From: Aquabacterium parvum
GTDB taxonomy: Bacteria; Pseudomonadota; Gammaproteobacteria; Burkholderiales; Burkholderiaceae_C
NCBI RefSeq assembly: GCF_001447195.1
Contig: NZ_LFRI01000330.1
Location: 1 to 56,037, forward strand
Direction: 5' to 3'
Length of the DNA: 56,037 nt
The notes under the pieces are model-generated. The model was not told the origin of the DNA. It saw nothing but the letters and a program-made list of their open reading frames with translations, and searched no databases. Shown piece by piece: positions 8,397 through 17,945 of the stretch. Position numbers and translations under genes: made by a program. The first letter of the stretch is position 1. Every line of letters starts with the position of its first letter.

Positions 8397-9248
8397 TTAC
8401 GCGGTGGGCAGGGCCTCGAAGGTCGCTTCTTCGGCCATCCAGGGCGTGCAAAAGTGCCGCAGCGCGGCCAGGTCACCGCTGGTCCACAGGCGGGTGCGCC
8501 CGGCGGCGGGCTCCCCCTCGAGTCGCTCGGCCGATGACAGCGCACGACGCGCCAGCCGCACCGTCTGGCGGGCGACCGCGTCCGAGGTGTCGATCAGCTG
8601 CACCCCCGGGCCCATGGCCTCGGCGATCAGGGGCGCCACGAAGGGGTAGTGCGTGCAGCCCAGCACGACGGTGTCCACACCCGCTTGCCTGAGCGGTGCG
8701 CAAAAGCCCTGGATCAGCTCGCGCAGCAAAGGGGTGTCGAGTTGCCCGCCTTCGATGGCCTTGGCCAGGCCCGGGCAGGGCTGCGGCAGGATCTGTGCGT
8801 CGCCGGCGTGCTGCTCGATCAGGCGCGCGAAGCGCCCGCTCGCCAGGGTGCCCGGCGTGGCCAGCACGCCCACCTTGCGGGCCGCTGACGCCGCCACCGC
8901 CGGTTTGACGCCAGGCTCGATCCCGACGATGGGCAGGTGAGGGTGGCGCGTGCGAAGCGCATGCACCGACGTGGCGGTGGCGGTGTTGCAGGCCACCACC
9001 AGCACCTCGGCACCTTGCGCCAACAGGAAGTCGGCGATGGCGTGCGAGCGCTCCGTGATGAAGGCCTCGGATTTTTCGCCATATGGCGCATGCCCGGAGT
9101 CCGCCACATAAAGCAAGGTCGCATGGGGCAAGTGCTCGCGCAGCACCCGCAGGACGGACAGCCCTCCCACGCCGGAGTCGAACACGCCAATGCTCAGACG
9201 CAGGTCACGGCCGGTTTCGGCGGACGTGGTCGGGGGGTGAACGGTCAT
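8397..9248 (-). CDS. murI: Glutamate racemase
   Basis: Converts L-glutamate to D-glutamate for peptidoglycan precursors in the cytoplasm. The 283-residue protein has the normal length and the family's two-base cofactor-independent site: Asp24 in GVFDSGVGG, Cys87 in ACNTATA and Cys198/His200 in GCTHYPF. The GHAPYG motif near residue 52 is also typical. It starts at the ATG at 9248. The upstream etf operon is divergent, sharing a 167-bp intergenic region. The giant repeat gene lies downstream on the same strand but behind a separate leader. Confidence 0.95.
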   Translation of the reverse strand: MTVHPPTTSAETGRDLRLSIGVFDSGVGGLSVLRVLREHLPHATLLYVADSGHAPYGEKSEAFITERSHAIADFLLAQGAEVLVVACNTATATSVHALRTRHPHLPIVGIEPGVKPAVAASAARKVGVLATPGTLASGRFARLIEQHAGDAQILPQPCPGLAKAIEGGQLDTPLLRELIQGFCAPLRQAGVDTVVLGCTHYPFVAPLIAEAMGPGVQLIDTSDAVARQTVRLARRALSSAERLEGEPAAGRTRLWTSGDLAALRHFCTPWMAEEATFEALPTA

Positions 9249-9339
9249 GCGGGGCAGAGACGGCGACAGAGGAAGCGATTTTGTCCCACTTGACCCATCC
9301 TGGCCGGATAAATGATGCGGAAATCCCTCGACTTCGCGT

Positions 9340-9345
9340 TAGAAT
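9340..9345 (+). promoter_or_regulatory. Candidate -10 box for etfBA
   Basis: TAGAAT, preceded by T, lies 71 bp before the etfB start. No convincing -35 hexamer is seen at 16-18 bp. The same TAGAAT hexamer occurs ahead of the HU gene (30034-30039) and at 30884-30889 ahead of ppiD, which is the main reason to note it. Confidence 0.3.
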
Positions 9346-9415
9346 CGAACGATCGTGCTTTTTGAGGCACGGCCCTTTTCAATCAACTCATCCTCATGAC
9401 GCAGGAGAACAACGC

Positions 9416-10165
9416 ATGAAGGCTCTCGTTCCGGTCAAGCGGGTTGTGGACTACAACGTGAAGGTTCGCGTGAAGTCCGACGGCTCTGGTGTCGACATCG
9501 CCAACGTCAAGATGTCCATGAACCCCTTCGACGAAATCGCCGTTGAAGAAGCGACCCGCCTGAAGGAAAAGGGCGTCGTGACCGAGATCATCGCCGTCTC
9601 CGTCGGCCCCGCTCAATGCCAGGAAACCCTGCGCACGGCCATGGCCATCGGCGCTGACCGCGGCATCCTGGTTGAAACCGACGGCGACGTGCAGCCCCTG
9701 GCCGTGGCCAAGGTGCTCAAGGCCCTGGTCGACAAGGAACAGCCTCAGCTGATCATCCTGGGCAAGCAAGCCATCGACGACGACAGCAACCAGGTTGGCC
9801 AGATGCTGGCTGCCCTGGCCGACCTGCCCCAAGGCACCTTCGCCTCCAAGGTGGAAGTCGCTGGCGACAAGGTCAACGTCACCCGTGAAGTCGACGGCGG
9901 CCTGGAAACCGTGTCGCTGAGCCTGCCGGCCGTGGTCACCACCGACCTGCGCCTGAACGAGCCGCGCTACGTCACGCTGCCCAACATCATGAAGGCCAAG
10001 AAGAAGCCCCTTGACACCGTCAAGCCGGCCGATCTGGGCGTGGACGTTGCCCCCCGCATCAAGACCCTGACCGTCGCCGAGCCGCCCAAGCGCTCCGCTG
10101 GCATCAAGGTGCCCGACGTGGCCACCCTGGTTGCCAAGCTCAAGAACGACGCCAAAGTGATCTGA
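9416..10165 (+). CDS. etfB: Electron transfer flavoprotein, beta subunit
   Basis: The 249-residue small subunit of ETF, which carries electrons from acyl-CoA dehydrogenases towards the quinone pool through ETF:quinone oxidoreductase. It begins [20 protein letters not shown] and includes the [14 protein letters not shown] segment characteristic of EtfB, with the AMP-binding region following. The start is the ATG at 9416, behind AGGAG at 9403-9407; upstream in-frame codons run into murI antisense. etfA begins 10 bp after its stop. An acyl-CoA dehydrogenase gene follows the pair, which fits its role as electron donor. Confidence 0.96.
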   Translation: MKALVPVKRVVDYNVKVRVKSDGSGVDIANVKMSMNPFDEIAVEEATRLKEKGVVTEIIAVSVGPAQCQETLRTAMAIGADRGILVETDGDVQPLAVAKVLKALVDKEQPQLIILGKQAIDDDSNQVGQMLAALADLPQGTFASKVEVAGDKVNVTREVDGGLETVSLSLPAVVTTDLRLNEPRYVTLPNIMKAKKKPLDTVKPADLGVDVAPRIKTLTVAEPPKRSAGIKVPDVATLVAKLKNDAKVI

Positions 10166-10175
10166 GGAGACCCAA

Positions 10176-11108
10176 ATGACCGTTCTCGTCATTGCTGAAC
10201 ACGACAACAACAGCATCAAGGGCTCGACCCTGAACACCGTGACCGCCGCCAAGGCCATCGGTGGCGATGTGCACGTGCTGGTCGCTGGCGCCAACGCCGG
10301 TGCCGCCGCCGCTGCCGCCGCTCAAGTGGCTGGCGTTGCCAAGGTCCTGCACGCTGACAGCGCTGCTTTCGCCGACTCCCTGGCTGAAAACGTGGCAGCC
10401 CAGGTCCTGGCCGTGGCTTCGAGCTACAGCCACATCCTGTTCCCCGCCACCGCTTCGGGCAAGAACGTCGCTCCGCGCGTCGCCGCCAAGCTGGACGTCG
10501 GCCAACTGTCGGAAATCACCAAGGTCGTCTCCGCTGACACCTTCGAGCGCCCGATCTACGCTGGCAACGCCATCGCCACCGTGCAATCGGCCGACGCCGT
10601 GAAGGTCGCCACCGTTCGCGCCACCGCCTTTGACGCCGCTGCTGCCACCGGTGGTTCGGCTGCCGTCGAAACCCTGGCTGCCGTCGCTGCTTCGGCCAAG
10701 TCCTCGTTCGTCGGTCGCGAAGTGACCAAGTCCGAGCGCCCCGAGCTGGTTGGCGCCAAGATCGTGGTCTCCGGTGGCCGCGCCCTGGGTTCTGCCGACA
10801 AGTTCAACGAAGTCATGTCGCCCCTGGCCGACAAGCTGGGCGCTGCACTGGGTGCCTCGCGCGCTGCCGTGGACGCTGGCTACGCCCCCAACGACCTGCA
10901 AGTCGGTCAGACCGGCAAGATCGTCGCGCCCCAGCTGTACGTGGCCGTCGGCATCTCCGGCGCCATCCAGCACTTGGCCGGCATGAAGGACTCCAAGGTC
11001 ATCGTGGCCATCAACAAGGACCCCGAAGCCCCGATCTTCCAGGTCGCCGACTTCGGCCTTGAAGCCGATCTGTTCACGGCCGTGCCGGAGCTGATCAAGG
11101 CCCTGTGA
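10176..11108 (+). CDS. etfA: Electron transfer flavoprotein, alpha subunit
   Basis: The 310-residue large subunit that binds FAD in its C-terminal domain. Visible family features are the N-terminal [22 protein letters not shown], the [10 protein letters not shown] motif, and the C-terminal FAD-domain stretch [28 protein letters not shown] followed by [19 protein letters not shown]. The ATG at 10176 has GAGGAGA just upstream, overlapping the etfB stop region. A strong terminator follows at 11164, so etfBA is a two-gene unit. Confidence 0.97.
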   Translation: MTVLVIAEHDNNSIKGSTLNTVTAAKAIGGDVHVLVAGANAGAAAAAAAQVAGVAKVLHADSAAFADSLAENVAAQVLAVASSYSHILFPATASGKNVAPRVAAKLDVGQLSEITKVVSADTFERPIYAGNAIATVQSADAVKVATVRATAFDAAAATGGSAAVETLAAVAASAKSSFVGREVTKSERPELVGAKIVVSGGRALGSADKFNEVMSPLADKLGAALGASRAAVDAGYAPNDLQVGQTGKIVAPQLYVAVGISGAIQHLAGMKDSKVIVAINKDPEAPIFQVADFGLEADLFTAVPELIKAL

Positions 11109-11163
11109 TGGCATCATCCAAGGTGATGCAGGCAGAGCTCGTTTCTGACTGAGCACCTCAAAC

Positions 11164-11191
11164 GGGGCGTCCTGCAAGACGCCCCTTTTTT
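11164..11191 (+). terminator. Rho-independent terminator of etfBA
   Basis: GGGGCGTC (11164-11171) and GACGCCCC (11178-11185) form a perfect 8-bp stem with a 6-nt loop, followed by six T residues. Confidence 0.95.
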
Positions 11192-11239
11192 CCGTCTGAA
11201 GCCGCCGTGTTTAAAACGGCGGCAGTGGAGCAAGACACC

Positions 11240-13045
11240 ATGGCATTCATCGCCCCCGTCAAGGACCAGCTGTTCTGCATGAAGGAACTGGCTGGCATCG
11301 ACCAGATCGCCCAGATCCCCGGCTTCGAAGACGCCGGTTACGAGACCGCCCAGGCCGTCCTGGAAGAGTCCGCCAAGTTCAACGAAGGCGTGGTTGCGCC
11401 CCTGAACTGGTCGGGTGACCAGGACCACGGTTCGTGGGACAACGGCGTCGTGCGCGCCTCCAAGGGCTTCAAGGAAGCCTACGCTGCGCTGGCCGAAGGC
11501 GGCTGGCAAGGCCTGGGTCAGCCCACCGAATACGGTGGCCAGGGCCTGCCCAAGATCATCGGTGCCGCCTGCGTCGAGCAGACCATGGCCGCCAACCTGA
11601 GCTTCTCGCTGTGCTCCATCCTGACCGGTGGCGCCATCGAGGCCCTGCTGACCGCTGGCAGCGACGAGCTCAAGACCCGCTACATCCCCAACATGGTCTC
11701 CGGCAAGTGGACCGGCACCATGAACCTGACCGAGCCGCAAGCCGGCTCCGACCTGGCCCTGGTGCGCTCCAAGGCCGTCAAGCAGGACGATGGCACCTAC
11801 CGCATCAGCGGCCAGAAGATCTTCATCACCTACGGTGAGCACGACATGGTGGAGAACATCGTCCACCTGGTGCTGGCCCGCACCCCCGACGCGCCCGAAG
11901 GCGTCAAGGGCATCTCGCTGTTCGTGGTGCCCAAGTTCATGGTCAACGCCGACGGCTCGCTGGGCAAGCGCAACGACGTGTACTGCGCCTCCATCGAAGA
12001 AAAGCTCGGCATCAAGGCATCGCCCACGGCCGTGCTGGTCTACGGTGACGACAAGGGCGAAGTCGGCGCCGGCGCCATCGGCTACCTGGTCGGCGAAGAA
12101 AACCGCGGCCTCGAGTACATGTTCATCATGATGAACGCCGCCCGCTACGACGTGGGTGTGCAGGGCATCGGCGTGTCCGAGCGTGCCTATCAGCACGCCG
12201 TGGCCTACGCCCGCGACCGCGTGCAATCGCGCCCGGTCGATGGCTCGGCCAAGGAATCGGTCGCCATCATCCACCACCCGGACGTCAAGCGCATGCTGCT
12301 GACGATGCGTGGCCTGATCGAAGGCGCTCGCGCCATGGCCCTGGTCGGTGCCGCCGCCTATGACACGGCTCACAACCACCCGGACGCCGCCGTGGCCAAG
12401 CAGGCCCAGGCTTTCTACGAGTTCCTGGTGCCGCTGATCAAGGGCTTCTCGACCGAGAACTCGGTCGAAGTCACCTCGCTTGGCGTGCAGGTGCACGGTG
12501 GCATGGGCTTCATCGAAGAAACCGGTGCCGCCCAGTACTACCGCGACTCGCGCATCCTGCCCATCTACGAAGGCACGACCGCGATCCAGGCCAACGACCT
12601 GGTCGGCCGCAAGACCGCCCGTGATGGTGGCGCCGTGGCCAAGGCCATCGCCGCCCAGATCGCCGACACCGAAGGCCAGTTGAACGCCCGCAGCAGCGAA
12701 GCCGGCAAGAAGCTGGCCAAGCAGCTCAAGGCCGCCCGCGAGTCCTTCCTGCAGGTCGTCGACTTCGTGCTCGCCAACGTCAAGGCCAACCCGAACGCCG
12801 TGTTCGCTGGCTCGGTGCCTTACCTGATGCTGGCTGGCAACCTGGTCGCTGGCTGGCAGCTGGCCCGCTCGCTGATCGTGGCCGAAGACAAGCTGGCCGC
12901 CGGTGAAGACGCTGCCTTCATGACCGCCAAGATCGCCACCGCGCGTTTCTACGGCGACCACATCCTGGCCCGCGTGGCTTCGCTGCGCGACACCGTGCTG
13001 GAAGGCGGCGACAGCGTTTCCGCCATGCCGGTGGACGCGTTCTGA
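11240..13045 (+). CDS. Long-form acyl-CoA dehydrogenase (DmdC/FadE-like)
   Basis: An FAD-dependent acyl-CoA dehydrogenase of 601 residues. It belongs to the approximately 600-residue class that includes 3-methylmercaptopropionyl-CoA dehydrogenase DmdC, with an extra N-terminal segment and a C-terminal extension compared with 380-residue short-chain types. Seen directly: NLTEPQAGSDL (FAD/substrate loop), GVQGIGVSERAYQHAVAYARDR, and the catalytic glutamate (about Glu444) in IYEGTTAIQANDLVGRK. The ATG at 11240 follows GGAG; an upstream in-frame ATG at 11207 lies too close to the etfA terminator. Electrons should pass to the neighbouring EtfBA. The exact acyl-CoA substrate cannot be told from the sequence. 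Confidence 0.93.
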   Translation: MAFIAPVKDQLFCMKELAGIDQIAQIPGFEDAGYETAQAVLEESAKFNEGVVAPLNWSGDQDHGSWDNGVVRASKGFKEAYAALAEGGWQGLGQPTEYGGQGLPKIIGAACVEQTMAANLSFSLCSILTGGAIEALLTAGSDELKTRYIPNMVSGKWTGTMNLTEPQAGSDLALVRSKAVKQDDGTYRISGQKIFITYGEHDMVENIVHLVLARTPDAPEGVKGISLFVVPKFMVNADGSLGKRNDVYCASIEEKLGIKASPTAVLVYGDDKGEVGAGAIGYLVGEENRGLEYMFIMMNAARYDVGVQGIGVSERAYQHAVAYARDRVQSRPVDGSAKESVAIIHHPDVKRMLLTMRGLIEGARAMALVGAAAYDTAHNHPDAAVAKQAQAFYEFLVPLIKGFSTENSVEVTSLGVQVHGGMGFIEETGAAQYYRDSRILPIYEGTTAIQANDLVGRKTARDGGAVAKAIAAQIADTEGQLNARSSEAGKKLAKQLKAARESFLQVVDFVLANVKANPNAVFAGSVPYLMLAGNLVAGWQLARSLIVAEDKLAAGEDAAFMTAKIATARFYGDHILARVASLRDTVLEGGDSVSAMPVDAF

Positions 13046-13105
13046 TCCAGCTCTGCTGATCTGTACCACGCTGCCAGCGCCTGATCCTGTCAGGATGGCA
13101 ACCTG

Positions 13106-13158
13106 AAAAGGGACACCCCGAACCGACCCCGGTCGGCCAGGGTGTCCCTTTTGTTTTT
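13106..13158 (+). terminator. Rho-independent terminator after the acyl-CoA dehydrogenase
   Basis: AAAAGGGACACCC (13106-13118) pairs perfectly with GGGTGTCCCTTTT (13140-13152), with a smaller inner hairpin CCGACC/GGTCGG, then GTTTTTT. The stem is largely shared with the efp terminator at 24650. Confidence 0.92.
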
Positions 13159-13191
13159 TGATCACCCGTGAACGACACAAGAGGAGATGTC

Positions 13192-14154
13192 ATGCCTTTG
13201 CCCGAAGTGCTCAAACGCGTCCCGTTCCCCGTCATCGCATCGCCGATGTTCATCCTCAGCACGCCCAAGCTGGTGATCGCGCAGTGCAAGGCCGGTGTGG
13301 TGGGCTCGATGCCGGCGCTCAACGCCCGCCCGGCGTCGCAGGTCGATGAGTGGCTGGCCGAGATCACCGAAGCGCTGGACGCGCACAACCGAGCACATCC
13401 CGATCAGCCTGCCGCGCCGTTTGCCATCAACCAGATCGTGCACAAGAGCAATGACCGGCTCGAGCACGACCTGGAGATGTGCATCAAGCACAAGGTGCCG
13501 GTGATCATCACGTCGCTGGGCGCGCGCGAGGACGTCAACCAGGCGGTGCATGGCTACGGTGGCGTGGTGCTGCACGACGTCATCAACAACCGGTTTGCGC
13601 ACAAGGCGGTGGAGAAGGGCGCAGATGGCCTGATCGCCGTGGCGGCAGGCGCTGGTGGGCATGCGGGCACGCTGAGCCCGTTTGCCTTGGTTCAAGAGAT
13701 CCGCGAGTGGTTCGACGGTCCGCTGGCGCTGTCAGGCTCCATCGCCAATGGCCGATCCATCCTGGCGGCTCAGGCCATGGGCGCCGACTTCGCCTACATC
13801 GGCTCGGCCTTCATCGCCACCGAAGAGGCCCGCGCGGTCGATGCCTACAAACAGATGGTCGTCGACAGCAGCAGCGCCGACATCCTCTATTCGAGCAAGT
13901 TCACGGGCGTGCACGGCAACTACCTGCGTCCATCGATCATCGCGGCGGGCCTGGACCCGGACGCACTGGGCGATGGCGACCCGAGCCAGATGAGCTTTGG
14001 CAGCAAGAACGCCGGCGAGGCCAAGGCCTGGAAGGACATCTGGGGCTGCGGCCAGGGCATCGGCGCCATCAAGCAGGTGCTGCCGACGGCCGAGCTGGTG
14101 GCGCGCCTCAAAGCCGAGTACGCAGCGGCCAAGGCCGCGATCTGCCAGGCTTGA
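13192..14154 (+). CDS. Nitronate monooxygenase (2-nitropropane dioxygenase family)
   Basis: An FMN-dependent TIM-barrel enzyme of 320 residues that oxidises nitronates. The family's FMN-binding stretch AAGAGGHAGTLSPFALVQEIREWF and ALSGSIANGRSILAAQAMGADFAYIGSAF are clear. The C-terminal half also has SSKFTGVHGNYLRPSI. The start is the ATG at 13192, preceded by GAGGAG; an upstream in-frame ATG at 13168 has no ribosome site. It is transcribed alone, between the terminator at 13106 and the convergent sensor kinase gene. Members near acyl-CoA dehydrogenases are common; a link to fatty-acid metabolism is only an inference. Confidence 0.9.
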   Translation: MPLPEVLKRVPFPVIASPMFILSTPKLVIAQCKAGVVGSMPALNARPASQVDEWLAEITEALDAHNRAHPDQPAAPFAINQIVHKSNDRLEHDLEMCIKHKVPVIITSLGAREDVNQAVHGYGGVVLHDVINNRFAHKAVEKGADGLIAVAAGAGGHAGTLSPFALVQEIREWFDGPLALSGSIANGRSILAAQAMGADFAYIGSAFIATEEARAVDAYKQMVVDSSSADILYSSKFTGVHGNYLRPSIIAAGLDPDALGDGDPSQMSFGSKNAGEAKAWKDIWGCGQGIGAIKQVLPTAELVARLKAEYAAAKAAICQA

Positions 14155-14222
14155 GTGCCAGGGGCGGCCAGGCCGTGATGAAGTGATGCGCCAGGCCCGG
14201 GAGGGCTGCAGCGCAGCGCCCT

Positions 14223-16067
14223 TCAGCGCAGGCTCAGCTTGAACGCAATCATCGCGCGCAGCTTGGTCGGCACCACGGGCTTGAGGAGCACGTGGAAGTT
14301 GTGCTGGCGGGCCTCTTCTTCGTGCTGCGTCATGGTGCTGCCGGTGACGAGGATGGCCGGCAGGTCCTGGCCGAAGCGCTCGCGCAGCTTCTTGATGGCG
14401 TCAATGCCGGTCAGCTGTTCGGGCAACCGGTAGTCGACCATGATGAGGTCGGGGCGAGGCAGGTCCTTGTCACCGCTGGTGCGCGCCAGCCACTCTTCGA
14501 CCGAGCGAACCGAGTCGAAGGCACTCACGGTGGCACCCCAGCCCTTGAGCAGCACCTGCAGGCCCTCGAGCACGGCGACTTCGTCCTCGACCACGACGAT
14601 GTGGCGGCGGTCGAGCGTGACGCCCAGCGAAGACTTGCTGGTGGGCGCCACCGGTTGCAGCCGCGGAGCCCGTCCGATGGGCAGCAAGCAGCTGAACACG
14701 GTGCCATGCCCCACGCGCGAGCGCAGGGTCAGGTCGGTGTCCATGAGGCCTGCCAGGCGCTTGACGATGGCCAGCCCCAGCCCCAGGCCCTTGCGGTGGT
14801 GGGGCTCGAGTGGGCGGTTGCTCTGCGTTTGGTAGAACTCCTCGAAGATGCGGCCCTGCTCCTTTTCGGCAATGCCGATGCCCGTGTCCCAGACCTGCAG
14901 GAGCAGTTGGTCGCCCCGGCGGCGACATGAAACGAGCACGCCGCCGTCTTCGGTGTAGCGGATGGCGTTGGAGATCAGGTTGCGCAGGATGCGCTCGACC
15001 ACCAAGGGGTCGGCGTAGGCGAAATGCTGCTCGCCGTGAAAGCTCAGCATCAGCCCCTTCTCGAAAGCGGTGGGCTCGAAGTGCAGCCTGATGCGCGTGA
15101 ACAGGTCATGCATGGCGAAGTGCTCGGGCTCGATGTCCACGCCGCCGGTGTCGATCTTGGTGATGTCGAGCAGCTCGCTGAACAGGCCTTCCAGGGCATC
15201 GACCGAGCTGTTGATGCTGTTGACCAGCTGGGCCACGCCTTCGTCCTTGCTGCGGCTGCGCAGGGCTTCGGCGAACAGGCCCAGCGCGTGAAGGGGTTGG
15301 CGCAGGTCGTGGCTGGCGGCTGCAAAGAATTGCGTTTTGGCGCGGTTGGCGGTCTCGGCGTCGCGCTGTGCGGCTTCTGCTGCCTTCATCTCGCCATGGA
15401 GCTTTTTGGCCAGGTTTTGCGCGTGCGAACGCAGGCTGACCATTTCGCCAAACATGTTGCGAAAGGCCCGCCCCAGCGCCAGCGTGCACAGGCACAGCAG
15501 GCACCAGATGCCGGCCATCTTCAGGTCGTGCTCGCCGCCATTGAGCGCGGTGCGCAGGATCATGGGCACAAAGTACAGGCCCATACAGGTCAGAAACAGC
15601 GGCGTCTGCGAGGCCATGTAGGGCACGGCCCCGATGGCGAACGAATAGATCGTCAGCATCAGGAAGGCGCGCTCGAAGGCGCCTCCGTGTGCGTAGAACA
15701 GCAGCCCGGCCACGCTCCACAGCGCAGCGCCGATGATGGCCCCGGTGTTCCACATGCGCAGCCAACGAGCCGGCTCGACCCGGCCTTGCAGGGCGGCGCG
15801 CTCGTAGCTGAGCAGGTTGGCGAAGCGGCCCGTCCAGAGCACACCGAAGGCCAGGCTCCAGCCCCACAGGATGTGATGGGGAACGTGTTCCCAGTACACC
15901 AGGGTGCAGACCACCCAGCCGAGGAAGTGACCGATCAGGCCCGCGCTGGTCTGGCGGTAAACCAGCCTGACCGAATCCTGACGGATGGCCTCGTCGGTCG
16001 GGGGCGGCAGGCCAGATTCGGTGATCGGTGCGGTCGATTCGCCAGACGGCAGGGCGGCGACAGCCAT
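14223..16067 (-). CDS. Hybrid sensor histidine kinase with C-terminal receiver
   Basis: A 614-residue membrane kinase. About six hydrophobic segments fill residues 40-200. They are followed by a short coiled region, the dimerisation/phosphoacceptor helix with His253 in AAASHDLRQPLHALGLF, an N-box (NLISNAIRYT), a G1 box (DTGIGI), a GLGLGLAIVKRLAG G2 box, and a receiver domain with Asp545 in IMVDYRLP. The start is the ATG at 16067, with AGGAAG 9 nt upstream; a TTG three codons earlier is an alternative. The response-regulator gene ends 23 bp upstream on the same strand, so they form a two-component operon. The stimulus cannot be read from the sequence. Confidence 0.92.
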   Translation of the reverse strand: MAVAALPSGESTAPITESGLPPPTDEAIRQDSVRLVYRQTSAGLIGHFLGWVVCTLVYWEHVPHHILWGWSLAFGVLWTGRFANLLSYERAALQGRVEPARWLRMWNTGAIIGAALWSVAGLLFYAHGGAFERAFLMLTIYSFAIGAVPYMASQTPLFLTCMGLYFVPMILRTALNGGEHDLKMAGIWCLLCLCTLALGRAFRNMFGEMVSLRSHAQNLAKKLHGEMKAAEAAQRDAETANRAKTQFFAAASHDLRQPLHALGLFAEALRSRSKDEGVAQLVNSINSSVDALEGLFSELLDITKIDTGGVDIEPEHFAMHDLFTRIRLHFEPTAFEKGLMLSFHGEQHFAYADPLVVERILRNLISNAIRYTEDGGVLVSCRRRGDQLLLQVWDTGIGIAEKEQGRIFEEFYQTQSNRPLEPHHRKGLGLGLAIVKRLAGLMDTDLTLRSRVGHGTVFSCLLPIGRAPRLQPVAPTSKSSLGVTLDRRHIVVVEDEVAVLEGLQVLLKGWGATVSAFDSVRSVEEWLARTSGDKDLPRPDLIMVDYRLPEQLTGIDAIKKLRERFGQDLPAILVTGSTMTQHEEEARQHNFHVLLKPVVPTKLRAMIAFKLSLR

Positions 16068-16090
16068 GGTGTTCAACTTCCTTCTGGGGT

Positions 16091-16807
16091 TCAGTGGGCC
16101 GACCAGGCCGGAGCGCCTGACTGCTTTTGCAGGATCTGGCTGACCGCGATGACGGCCTGGGTGCGCGAGCTCACGCCCAGCGTGCGCAGCACCGCAGCGA
16201 CGTGGTCTTTGACGGTTTCGACCGACAGGCCCAGTTCACGGGCGATCAGCTTGTTCGGCTGCCCCTTGAGCAGCAGGTTGAGCACGTCGGTCTGGCGGGC
16301 GGTCAGTCCCAGCTGGCGCAGGCTGGGCGCGGTCTGTTGGTAGTCGGAGGTTTGCGCGGCCTGCTGAACCTGCCTCAAGGGCGAGGCGTGGTTGAGCGTG
16401 GGCTGGAAGTCGGCGCCCATGCTCATGGGTGGCACATAGACGCCACCGGAGATGACCTGCTCCAGTGCCTCGAGCAAGGTGTCGTTGCTGGCCCGCTTGG
16501 GCACGAAGCCCATGGCGCCCATGTCGATGGCGCGGATGACGTCGCTGGTGCGGTCGGAGGCCGAGACCACCACGACGGGCAAAGCAGGGTAGAGCGAGCG
16601 CAAGTCGGCGAGCAGGTCAAAGCCATCGGCATCGCCGAGTTGCAGGTCCAGCAGCACGAGGTCGTGGCTCGGGTCCTGGCGCAGGGTGTCGCGGGCGGCG
16701 CGGGCGCTGTCAGCGGTGGCAACGTGGACGTGGTCACCCAGGCCTTGGATCACCGTGCGCAGCGCGGACAGGATCAGGGGGTGGTCGTCGATGAGCAAGA
16801 CCTTCAT
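16091..16807 (-). CDS. LuxR/NarL-family response regulator
   Basis: A 238-residue two-domain regulator. The N-terminal receiver has the acidic pair in LIDDHP, the phosphoacceptor Asp54 in LVLLDLQL, Ser in VVSASD and Lys in VPKRAS. The C-terminal LuxR helix-turn-helix is GLTARQTDVLNLLLKGQPNKLIARELGLSVETVKDHVAAVLRTLGV (about residues 175-220). The start is the ATG at 16807, with AGGAG 7 nt upstream. It is the first gene of the operon with the hybrid kinase, its probable partner. The 235 bp upstream to ureD show no gene. Confidence 0.94.
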   Translation of the reverse strand: MKVLLIDDHPLILSALRTVIQGLGDHVHVATADSARAARDTLRQDPSHDLVLLDLQLGDADGFDLLADLRSLYPALPVVVVSASDRTSDVIRAIDMGAMGFVPKRASNDTLLEALEQVISGGVYVPPMSMGADFQPTLNHASPLRQVQQAAQTSDYQQTAPSLRQLGLTARQTDVLNLLLKGQPNKLIARELGLSVETVKDHVAAVLRTLGVSSRTQAVIAVSQILQKQSGAPAWSAH

Positions 16808-17042
16808 GGCGGACTCCTGGTTTTGGCTTTTATTGCGTCGAGCGCGGTGTCTGCCCTGAGGCACCGGCCTCCCTGGCCGCCCGGTCGCGCGATGTGTGTG
16901 TTCTCGCGCGATGATAGTTCGCTTTGCGCCTGGGGCCGGTCGCCTCCCTAGAATCGAAATGGACCTGGCGGGCGGGCTGTGGGAGTGTGGCGGGTTGCCC
17001 TGATGGGGCCCTCAGGCCGCCCATGGGGCCCGTGCTTGCAGC

Positions 17043-17888
17043 TCATGTGCGCCAGACCCGAGGTGGACATGGTTCGATGCCCCAGGCGGTTCGGCGCCAA
17101 CTGGCCCACACCTGGGTCAGCAAGGCCATGGCGGGTTCGACCCGATCGGCCAGCACGCGCATCAGCACGACGTGCTCGTGTGGGCTGGTGCTGCCGGCGC
17201 TCAAGGACAGTGCGCTGTCATCGGCTTGGGCGCGTGCGGCTTCGAGCAGTGCCTCGCGGCGCGCGCGTGTCAGGGGCTGGCCTGCAGCGAACCACACCGT
17301 GGCCATGACGCGCTTGCCCGCCCAGCCCAAGGGGCTGTCGAGCAGGTGCGTGTCGGTGGCCCGCACGGTGCCGCGCTCGAGCCACACGCCGGGCAGCTCG
17401 ATCTCCTGCGTGTAGCGGCCGTGGGCGAAGGCCGGGTCCGAGAACGATTCGCTGGCGGCGGGCAGGCCCAGGGCCAGCACGTCCCAGCCGATCATCTCGG
17501 CGCCGTCGGCCAGTTCGAAGCGCATGGCGTTGACGGCCTGGCAGCCCCGGTAGGCGATGGCCTCCAGTGGCAGCCACTCCAGGCGGGCGCCCGGCTCAAG
17601 CTTGGCCACGAGGCTTTGACGCGCTTCGGCTTGCGCGCTCTTGTAAAAGCGCGTGGCACCGGGTGTGGTGATCAGGGCGTGGCTGCCGGGCTGCATGCGC
17701 AGGTCGATGTCGAGCACGTCGCCGCCGACGATGCCGCCGGGTGGGTGCACGAGCACGTGGTGACAGACGCGCTCGGACTCCGGGTATAGGCGTTGCAGCA
17801 CGCGCAGCGGGCCATGGTGCCTGTCGAGGGCGGTGGTGCGTTCGCCGTCGAGGCGGTAATTCAGGGTCAGTTGGCCGTGCCAGCTCAT
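17043..17888 (-). CDS. ureD: Urease accessory protein UreD, without neighbouring urease genes
   Basis: UreD (UreH) binds apo-urease with UreF and UreG during nickel insertion. The 281-residue protein has normal length and the family blocks HPPGGIVGGDVLDIDL, LITTPGATRFYKS and LEWLPLEAIAYRG. The ATG is at 17888. In related bacteria ureD heads a ureDABCEFG cluster. Here the gene downstream is a response regulator and the gene upstream a MOSC protein, with no structural urease gene in the window. Either the cluster was split by rearrangement or the rest lies elsewhere. The frame is intact. Confidence 0.92.
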   Translation of the reverse strand: MSWHGQLTLNYRLDGERTTALDRHHGPLRVLQRLYPESERVCHHVLVHPPGGIVGGDVLDIDLRMQPGSHALITTPGATRFYKSAQAEARQSLVAKLEPGARLEWLPLEAIAYRGCQAVNAMRFELADGAEMIGWDVLALGLPAASESFSDPAFAHGRYTQEIELPGVWLERGTVRATDTHLLDSPLGWAGKRVMATVWFAAGQPLTRARREALLEAARAQADDSALSLSAGSTSPHEHVVLMRVLADRVEPAMALLTQVWASWRRTAWGIEPCPPRVWRT

Positions 17889-17945
17889 GGGGTGTGGGGT
17901 TGGGCGCTCGCTTCAGCGCGGGCGCGGGCGCAGTTTATCTGGGGC

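Noticed and set aside
11114..13180. A 688-codon minus-strand frame opposite the acyl-CoA dehydrogenase
   Set aside because: High-GC antisense frame with His/Gly/Val-rich product and no domain; the plus strand has all family motifs.
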